The notes beneath the pieces were generated by a model that was not told the origin of the DNA, ran no database searches, and saw only the letters and a list, made by a program, of their open reading frames with translations. The position numbers and the translations under genes were made by a program. From Archaeoglobaceae archaeon (GTDB lineage Archaea; Halobacteriota; Archaeoglobi; Archaeoglobales; JdFR-42), in contig WAJW01000188.1 of NCBI GenBank assembly GCA_015523685.1, positions 1-6,139 of the forward strand: DNA of 6,139 nt, in the 5' to 3' direction. This document shows positions 1-4,810 of the stretch, piece by piece. Positions within the stretch are counted from its first letter, which is position 1. Each line of letters starts with the position of its first letter.

Positions 1-9
1 GTATGAATA

Positions 10-25
10 TGATTATCAATTATCA
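10..25. promoter_or_regulatory. Possible operator: small palindrome plus tandem 7-bp repeat
   Basis: TGATTATCA (10-18) is a 9-bp palindrome around a central T. Its ATTATCA half is repeated immediately as a second ATTATCA (12-18 and 19-25). It lies 25-40 bases upstream of the TATA box, where an archaeal activator or repressor could bind. A related motif, TGATATCAAT, precedes the aldehyde oxidoreductase gene. AT-rich intergenic DNA gives such patterns by chance, so this is only a candidate. Bases 1-9 show nothing recognisable. Confidence 0.2.
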
Positions 26-49
26 AATCTGCATTTAAACAGATAACTT

Positions 50-57
50 TTTATATA
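50..57 (+). promoter_or_regulatory. Archaeal TATA box for the FadF-like/acyl-CoA dehydrogenase operon
   Basis: The octamer TTTATATA matches the archaeal TATA consensus closely, and a purine-rich stretch (AGATAA, 41-46) just upstream could serve as the BRE. The box centre lies about 26 bases before the ATG at 79, the usual archaeal distance from TATA to transcription start. The mRNA would therefore begin at or next to the start codon. The bases between box and ATG contain no Shine-Dalgarno-like sequence, which fits a leaderless transcript. The position is seen in the sequence; promoter activity is inferred. Confidence 0.65.
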
Positions 58-78
58 GACCTTATTCTCCACTGAATT

Positions 79-2064
79 ATGAGTTCAGGCTCTCTTCAAT
101 TGATAGCAGAGTCAACTCGTGAGATTTTCTGGAACATAAATGATGTGATGAAGGAAAGCCACTACGTTCTTTCCACCATTGCCATTCTGATTTTCCTTGC
201 GGGGGTGGGTCTAAAGCTTCTTTTCGTAATGAAAGGGAGAGCAACACCACTAAATGTGACCCTCGCAAATGGACTAATAACCTTCCTCAAGGACGGTCTG
301 GCAAATCTCAGACTTGCTCGAAGAGACAGGAAGTCAGCCTTGCTTCATCTCCTCATACTCTGGAGCCTTGTGGTTCTGACAATCGGAACAATCATACTCA
401 CAATTGTTGAGAGAACCCATGCAACCTTTTTCAGAGGTGCATTTTTCATAACCTACGAGATAACGATGGACACCTTTGGAATATTGCTCATAATCGGCAC
501 TGCAGGATTCCTCTACTGGAGATACATCTCGAGAATAGAGAGGTTCAAAAGGGAGAGACATGGTAATGATGATCTGATCGTCACACTGACACTCCTGATA
601 ATCGCATTGACGGGTTTTGTAATTGAGGGAATTCGAATTCACTACTACGGGGCATCCCAGGGGGCTTATTTTGGAGGGATCGTATCCGGTATTGTCCCCG
701 CATCAAAAAAGCTTCATTCTGCACTCTGGATAATTCACTCTGTTCTGGCCCTCATCCTTATTGCCATTTTTCCCTTCACCAAACTATCCCACATACTCTT
801 CGCTCCTCTGAACATGATTTTCAGATACAGCAAGCCAAAGGGCACAATGAGACCCGTGGACATGGACAGAGAATACATAGGTGCACTGAAACCAGAGGAT
901 CTGGGTAAAAGAGATCTTTTGAGCACTCTTGCATGCATGAAATGTGGAAGATGTCAGGAATCATGTCCCGCCTACAATTCCGGAACGGATCTTTCACCCC
1001 TCTATTTCATTCAGGATATCAGAAACAAGGGTTCATCTATTTCACGAATCCTCAGAAATGAAGAGCTTGAACTCGTACCAGAGACCATAACCCAGGACGG
1101 TCTCTGGAGCTGTACAACATGCAGGGCATGTGTTGAGAGGTGCCCGGTTTATGTTGAACCCATGGAACTCCTTCATGAAATCCGAAGAGGGCTCGTGGAT
1201 CAGGGTGAGATACCCCCCATAACGAGAGATGTACTCCAGAATATACAGAAGCAGGGGAACCCGTGGGGAGAATCCAAATTTAAGAGAGAGAAATGGACTC
1301 AGGGTCTTGAAGTCCAGAAGGCAAAGGATGGGGAATTCGATTATCTATGGTATGTGGGATGTGCAAATTCCTTTGATACGCGATGCATACAGGTATCAAA
1401 GCAGATAGTCGAACTCTTTAACAACTCAGGAATAAACTTTGCAATTCTGGGGAGAGAGGAGGACTGCTGTGGTAACGATCCAAGAAGAATGGGCGAAGAG
1501 GGTCTTTTTCAGCTCCTTGCGGAGAAAAACCTCAGAACATTTGAAAAATACGGCGTTAAAAGAATAATTGCCACATCTCCCCATTGCTACAACACTCTGA
1601 GAAATGAGTACCCCGAAATGGGTGGGGAGTTTGAAGTGATCCATATAACCGAGTTCCTGAACAGATTGATCAGGGAGGGAAAGATCACTCCTGAGAAGGA
1701 AATGAAAATCAAGGTCACCTACCACGATCCATGCTACCTTGGAAGGTATAACGACATTTACGATGCCCCGAGGGAGATAATTGAGGCGATCCCGGGAATC
1801 GAACTCGTTGAAATGCCGAGAAACAGAGAGAACTCATTCTGCTGTGGTGGCGGTGGAGGAAACCTCTGGGTAGAGTATCCGGGAGATAAAAGGCCTTCGG
1901 AAATAAGGGTAAAAGAGGCTGTTGAGACAGGAGCGGAACTGCTTGTTGTGAGCTGTCCCTTCTGTCTCATTATGTTTGAGGATGCAATAAAAACCCAGAA
2001 ACTTGATGATAAAATAAGAGTGGTGGACATAGTAGAACTTTTAATGGAATCTCTGGAGGGATGA
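79..2064 (+). CDS. FadF/EMO-type membrane heme b and Fe-S oxidoreductase (probable ETF:menaquinone oxidoreductase)
   Basis: A 661-residue fusion protein. Residues about 30-235 form a NarI-like cytochrome b domain with five hydrophobic helices (roughly 30-50, 88-110, 125-148, 165-187, 212-232). Candidate heme b ligands are H90, H213, H220 and H238. Two [4Fe-4S] ferredoxin motifs follow (C286/C289/C292/C296-P and C345/C348/C351/C355-P). Then come two CCG (HdrB/HdrD-like) domains. The first has C428, C463-C464-G and C503; the second has C552, C588-C589-G and C626-x2-C629. This order is that of the FadF/EMO family, which moves electrons from reduced electron-transfer flavoprotein to menaquinone during acyl-CoA oxidation. 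The start at 79 keeps the N-terminal REIFWNI stretch typical of the family and matches the predicted leaderless promoter. An acyl-CoA dehydrogenase follows directly, as in Bacillus subtilis fadF-acdA, supporting this role over a heterodisulfide or D-lactate/glycolate role. The physiological partner is inferred; no etfAB lies in the window. Confidence 0.88.
   Translation: MSSGSLQLIAESTREIFWNINDVMKESHYVLSTIAILIFLAGVGLKLLFVMKGRATPLNVTLANGLITFLKDGLANLRLARRDRKSALLHLLILWSLVVLTIGTIILTIVERTHATFFRGAFFITYEITMDTFGILLIIGTAGFLYWRYISRIERFKRERHGNDDLIVTLTLLIIALTGFVIEGIRIHYYGASQGAYFGGIVSGIVPASKKLHSALWIIHSVLALILIAIFPFTKLSHILFAPLNMIFRYSKPKGTMRPVDMDREYIGALKPEDLGKRDLLSTLACMKCGRCQESCPAYNSGTDLSPLYFIQDIRNKGSSISRILRNEELELVPETITQDGLWSCTTCRACVERCPVYVEPMELLHEIRRGLVDQGEIPPITRDVLQNIQKQGNPWGESKFKREKWTQGLEVQKAKDGEFDYLWYVGCANSFDTRCIQVSKQIVELFNNSGINFAILGREEDCCGNDPRRMGEEGLFQLLAEKNLRTFEKYGVKRIIATSPHCYNTLRNEYPEMGGEFEVIHITEFLNRLIREGKITPEKEMKIKVTYHDPCYLGRYNDIYDAPREIIEAIPGIELVEMPRNRENSFCCGGGGGNLWVEYPGDKRPSEIRVKEAVETGAELLVVSCPFCLIMFEDAIKTQKLDDKIRVVDIVELLMESLEG
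2055..2060 (+). promoter_or_regulatory. Shine-Dalgarno site that decides the acyl-CoA dehydrogenase start
   Basis: GGAGGG matches the 16S anti-SD. It sits directly against the ATG at 2061 (no usable spacing) but 6 bases from the in-frame ATG at 2067, which is normal spacing. It therefore supports initiation at 2067. The motif lies inside the last codons of the upstream gene, as expected for translation of a second cistron on the same mRNA. Confidence 0.6.
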
Positions 2065-2066
2065 AA

Positions 2067-3206
2067 ATGGATTTTGAACTTAATAAAGAACAGAAGATGA
2101 TAAAAAAAGCAGCGAGAGATTTTGCTGAAAACGAATTCCAGGACGTGGCTATATACGATAGAGAAGAGAAGTTTCCATATGAAGTGTGGAAAAAGGCATG
2201 TGATCTCGGATTTGTTGGAATTACAATAGATGAAAAGTACAATGGAGCCGGTCTCACCCCGGTGGAGAACGTGCTTGTCATAGAAGAGTTCTGCAGGGTG
2301 GATCTTGGAATGGCCCACATCCTCTCAACCACATTCGGGTGTGAGATACTTCAAAAATTCGGAACAGAGGAGCAGAAAGAAAATTATCTGGCAAAGCTTC
2401 CGGTCGGTGATGCAATAATGGCAACCGCCATAACTGAGCCAAATGCCGGGAGTGATGTTGCCAGCATATCGACGAGAGCGGAAAAGGATGGTGATGAATA
2501 CGTTATAAACGGGAGCAAGATTTTCATCACAAACGGTACGGTTGCGGATTTTATCCTTGTGGTCTGCAGGACCTCAAAAGAAGAAAGAAGAAATGAGGGT
2601 CTGTCCATATTCATAGTCGAGACAGATACACCCGGGTTTAAAGCGGTAAAAATGACAGGTAAACTTGGAATAAGGGCATCAGACACAGCAGAACTGTCTT
2701 TCAACAATGTGAGGGTTCCTGAGGAAAATCTGGTGGGAAAGGAAGGTAAGGGGTTTTATCATCTGATGGACTTCTTCAACGAAAGCAGGTTGATTGCATC
2801 TGCACAGGGTGTTGGGACTGCACAGGGAGCCTTTGAAAAGGCACTGAAATACTCAAGGGAGCGAAAACAGTTTGGAAGGCCAATCGCTGAATTTCAGGCA
2901 ATTCAGTTCAAGCTGGCAGAAATGGCCACCAAGATCGAATCCGCGAGATTGCTCCTCCACAAGGCTGCATGGCTCTGTGCCACAGGAAATCCCTCTCCCG
3001 CAATGTCATCGATGGCAAAATGGTATGCCGGTCAGGTTGCTGTGGAGGTTGTTGATGAGGCCCTTCAGATTCATGGAGGTTACGGCTACATGGAGGAATA
3101 TGACCTCGAACGATTTTACAGGAATGCAAAAATAACGGAGATATATGAAGGGACTAAGGAGATCCAGAAGCTCATCATAGCAAGAGAGATTATAAAAAAG
3201 TGGTGA
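2067..3206 (+). CDS. Acyl-CoA dehydrogenase (FAD, short/medium-chain type)
   Basis: This flavoenzyme introduces the alpha,beta double bond into an acyl-CoA in the cytoplasm and normally passes electrons to ETF. From the ATG at 2067 it has 379 residues, the usual family length. The first family signature, AITEPNAGSDVAS, is at 121-133. RKQFG at 266-270 is part of the FAD/subunit-contact region. The second signature, starting QIHGGYGY, is at 334-353. The likely catalytic base is E361 in IYEGT, the position used by short- and medium-chain enzymes rather than by isovaleryl- or long-chain ones. An in-frame ATG at 2061 would overlap the upstream TGA as ATGA and add two residues. The Shine-Dalgarno spacing and the usual MDFELxxEQ beginning favour 2067. 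Only two bases separate it from the upstream FadF-like stop, so the two are almost surely co-transcribed. Chain length and substrate (fatty, branched or aromatic-derived acyl-CoA) cannot be read from sequence alone. Confidence 0.95.
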   Translation: MDFELNKEQKMIKKAARDFAENEFQDVAIYDREEKFPYEVWKKACDLGFVGITIDEKYNGAGLTPVENVLVIEEFCRVDLGMAHILSTTFGCEILQKFGTEEQKENYLAKLPVGDAIMATAITEPNAGSDVASISTRAEKDGDEYVINGSKIFITNGTVADFILVVCRTSKEERRNEGLSIFIVETDTPGFKAVKMTGKLGIRASDTAELSFNNVRVPEENLVGKEGKGFYHLMDFFNESRLIASAQGVGTAQGAFEKALKYSRERKQFGRPIAEFQAIQFKLAEMATKIESARLLLHKAAWLCATGNPSPAMSSMAKWYAGQVAVEVVDEALQIHGGYGYMEEYDLERFYRNAKITEIYEGTKEIQKLIIAREIIKKW

Positions 3207-3235
3207 ATCTCCTTTTCCTCCAAATTTTTCCAGTC
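3207..3235 (+). terminator. T-rich archaeal terminator after the acyl-CoA dehydrogenase
   Basis: Directly after the stop codon the plus strand is pyrimidine-rich, with TCTCCTTTTCCTCC followed by a run of five T. No hairpin is evident. Oligo-T without a stem is enough for archaeal RNA polymerase termination. The T runs are short, so this may be weak or partial. Confidence 0.35.
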
Positions 3236-3290
3236 TCGATGTACATTTCTTAATTCAAATCCGTGTCTGAGGTTGAAATGTAAACCATCG

Positions 3291-3305
3291 TTTTTAAGTA
3301 TATTT
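3291..3305 (+). promoter_or_regulatory. Probable TATA region for the APC permease
   Basis: TTTTTAAGTATATTT is the best TATA-like element in the 143-base gap before the permease. The predicted transcription start near 3320-3325 would give a leader of about 25-30 bases that includes the GGGGTG ribosome binding site at 3341-3346. A second AT-rich candidate (TTAAATAT, 3322-3329) lies about 26 bases before the ATG at 3350 and would give a leaderless mRNA. The presence of an SD favours the upstream element. The rest of the gap (3236-3290) shows no recognisable feature. Confidence 0.45.
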
Positions 3306-3340
3306 GCTGTATTCTAAATAATTAAATATGTTATCAGGAT

Positions 3341-3346
3341 GGGGTG
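3341..3346 (+). promoter_or_regulatory. Ribosome binding site for the permease, supporting the ATG at 3350
   Basis: GGGGTG resembles the GGAGGTG core of the archaeal Shine-Dalgarno and sits three bases before the ATG at 3350. An in-frame GTG at 3344 falls inside this motif, so it is less likely to be the start. Confidence 0.5.
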
Positions 3347-3349
3347 TAT

Positions 3350-4729
3350 ATGAGCGATGTTAAACTTGAAAGGGTTGTTGGTTTTCCCACCGCTCTCGGG
3401 GCTGCAGTTGGACTGATAGTTGCTTCGACGACTCTCGTATCTCTCGGACAGGGATTTGGTATCGGAGGACTTGTATTCGTTGCATCGATGATCATTGCTC
3501 TGCTGATGAACTACTTCATGGCCTTCAGTTTTGGAGAGCTCGCAACAATGATGCCCAAGGCAGGTTCTGTGAACGATTATGTCAGGGCTGGTCTTGGGAT
3601 CGTTCCCGCGACGATTGCCGTTATAACAGCATACATTCTTGTTACAATATTTGCAGGTTCTGCTGAGGCAGCTGTTCCGGGCATAGTGATCTCTGAGACC
3701 TTTGCGGGTGGTTTTTCGCCTCTGTTCTTTACGATAATAATAATACTGTTTCTGATGGCGGTGAACATGGCCGGAGTGAAATTCTACGGAGGTACACAGA
3801 TAATTCTCGCAGGTATAATGATAATCTCCCTGTTCATACTCGGATTTGCAGGACTTGCGGGAGTCGGTCATCCCATTACAGGTGGAAGCTACTGGCCTTC
3901 TGGACTTCCCAGTGACTGGAGCATGGTGATACCTCTGGTCGCCCTTGCGGTGTGGCTGTACATAGGTGTTGAATACGTGTGTCCTCTGGTAGAAGAGGTC
4001 AAAAATCCGGAAAAGAACATCCCGAGGGCAATGCTCATCGGACTTCTGATAGTCTTCCTCTCCCAGCTGGTTTACGGGCTTGCAAGTGTGAGATACGTAC
4101 CCCTTGAAGATCTGGCAAACTCACCGATCCCCCATGTGATAACCGCAAAGGCAATGCTCGGCTCACTCGGTGAGTACTGGATATCCATTGTCAGTGTGGT
4201 GGCGAGTCTGAGCACAATAAGTACTCTGATGGCCTCAATTCCGAGAATAATGTACGGGATGGCAAAAGAAGGGCAGATTCCAAGGATATTTGCATATCTC
4301 AATCCCAGAACAAAGACGCCATGGGCCGGAATAATCTTTATAGGGATCATACTGATTGCAGTAAACCTGACAGGCCTGACTATGGTTGAGAAGATAGTCA
4401 TATTCATACTTGCAGCAGCGTTCACGTGGTTCATCTCCTACATTCTGGTGAGCATTTCAGTGATAACCCTCAGGAGAAAGTATCCGGATTACCCGAGACC
4501 ATACAGGTCACCTGCATATCCGATTCCTCAGATTCTGGCGATAGTTTCAATGATATACGTGATGGCAAACATTTTCCCTGATCCTGCAGTTGCAAGGCAG
4601 ATCTACATCTACGCCATATCTCTGATAATCCTGACAGCCATCTATTCGGTGGTCTGGACTAAAGCGGTGCTCAAGGAAAAACTCTTCAGTCCAACACCCA
4701 TAGAGGAACTCATGAAACTGGAAGAGTAA
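3350..4729 (+). CDS. APC-superfamily amino acid permease
   Basis: A 459-residue integral membrane protein with about 12 hydrophobic helices, the fold of amino acid-polyamine-organocation transporters that usually take up amino acids by cation symport or exchange. Family marks (numbered from the ATG at 3350) include the helix 2 segment FSFGELATMMPKAGSVNDY near 59-77. The helix 6 segment VEYVCPLVEEVKNPEKNIPR is at about 207-226 and corresponds to the FE(S/Y)...EEVKNPxRNIPRA signature. Helix 8 and the following loop (ASIPRIMYGMAKEGQIPRIF, 296-315) and the RPYRSPAYPIP stretch before the last two helices (383-393) also fit. Helix 1 (about 13-33) reads LGAAVGLIVASTTLVSLGQ. It lacks the classical GSGI substrate-binding motif of LeuT-fold APC members and instead resembles a subgroup with an ASTTLVSLGQG-like sequence. 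The substrate is not predictable. A GTG at 3344 would add two residues. It appears to have its own promoter and terminator. Confidence 0.9.
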   Translation: MSDVKLERVVGFPTALGAAVGLIVASTTLVSLGQGFGIGGLVFVASMIIALLMNYFMAFSFGELATMMPKAGSVNDYVRAGLGIVPATIAVITAYILVTIFAGSAEAAVPGIVISETFAGGFSPLFFTIIIILFLMAVNMAGVKFYGGTQIILAGIMIISLFILGFAGLAGVGHPITGGSYWPSGLPSDWSMVIPLVALAVWLYIGVEYVCPLVEEVKNPEKNIPRAMLIGLLIVFLSQLVYGLASVRYVPLEDLANSPIPHVITAKAMLGSLGEYWISIVSVVASLSTISTLMASIPRIMYGMAKEGQIPRIFAYLNPRTKTPWAGIIFIGIILIAVNLTGLTMVEKIVIFILAAAFTWFISYILVSISVITLRRKYPDYPRPYRSPAYPIPQILAIVSMIYVMANIFPDPAVARQIYIYAISLIILTAIYSVVWTKAVLKEKLFSPTPIEELMKLEE

Positions 4730-4730
4730 A

Positions 4731-4766
4731 TTTATATTTTAATTTTTATTTTTATACTTTTTTCAG
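4731..4766 (+). terminator. Oligo-T terminator of the permease, overlapping AOR promoter elements
   Basis: Right after the permease TAA the plus strand contains several T runs (TTTT, TTTTT, TTTTT and TTTTTT) within 36 bases and no evident hairpin, as expected for an archaeal intrinsic terminator. The same segment holds TATA-like sequences (TTTATATT at 4731-4738 and TTTTTATAC at 4749-4757) that could start the AOR transcript. Termination and initiation signals therefore probably overlap in this compact gap. Confidence 0.5.
4749..4757 (+). promoter_or_regulatory. Candidate TATA box for the aldehyde oxidoreductase gene
   Basis: TTTTTATAC fits the archaeal TATA consensus reasonably well. A start about 26 bases downstream, near 4779, would give a leader of about 30 bases carrying the palindrome at 4785-4794 and the SD at 4802-4807. 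Because the whole stretch is T/A rich, the exact box is uncertain. Confidence 0.4.
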
Positions 4767-4784
4767 AAAACTATTTGTAAAATT

Positions 4785-4794
4785 TTGATATCAA
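4785..4794. promoter_or_regulatory. 10-bp perfect palindrome in the AOR leader (possible operator)
   Basis: TTGATATCAA is a perfect inverted repeat located 16 bases before the AOR start codon and just after the predicted transcription start. A repressor bound there could block transcription. The sequence resembles TGATTATCAAT at 10-20, upstream of the first operon. Function is speculative. Confidence 0.25.
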
Positions 4795-4801
4795 TAATAG
4801 T

Positions 4802-4807
4802 GGTGGT
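4802..4807 (+). promoter_or_regulatory. Ribosome binding site for the aldehyde oxidoreductase
   Basis: GGTGGT, within GTGGTGGT, resembles the archaeal GGTGAT Shine-Dalgarno core and ends three bases before the ATG at 4811. An in-frame ATG at 4826 is preceded by a G6 run, but it would remove the GGYMGR segment that aligns with the N-terminus of known AORs. Confidence 0.5.
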
Positions 4808-4810
4808 ATT

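Noticed and set aside
629..640. 12-bp perfect palindrome GAATTCGAATTC.
   Set aside because: It lies inside the membrane domain coding sequence (codons for Glu, Gly, Ile, Arg, Ile) far from any gene start, so it is most likely coincidental.
79..2064. Annotation as heterodisulfide reductase HdrD/HdrE fusion.
   Set aside because: The Fe-S and CCG arrangement is shared with HdrD, but the fused NarI-like N-terminus with the REIFWNI stretch and the adjacent acyl-CoA dehydrogenase fit the FadF/EMO family better. An Hdr-like role is not formally excluded.
1758..2318. Minus-strand ORF of 186 codons spanning the end of the FadF-like gene and start of the acyl-CoA dehydrogenase.
   Set aside because: It lies wholly antisense to two well-supported genes, its translation is low-complexity (Ser/Phe/Pro runs mirroring Glu/Lys/Gly codons), and it has no recognisable domain.
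2872..3135. Plus-strand 87-codon ORF within the acyl-CoA dehydrogenase.
   Set aside because: It overlaps the conserved C-terminal domain in another frame and has no SD or recognisable content.
3314..3871. Minus-strand ORF of 185 codons opposite the permease.
   Set aside because: It is antisense to a clear membrane protein gene. The abundance of Tyr, Asn, Arg, Cys and His is a by-product of the complementary hydrophobic codons, and no family is recognisable.
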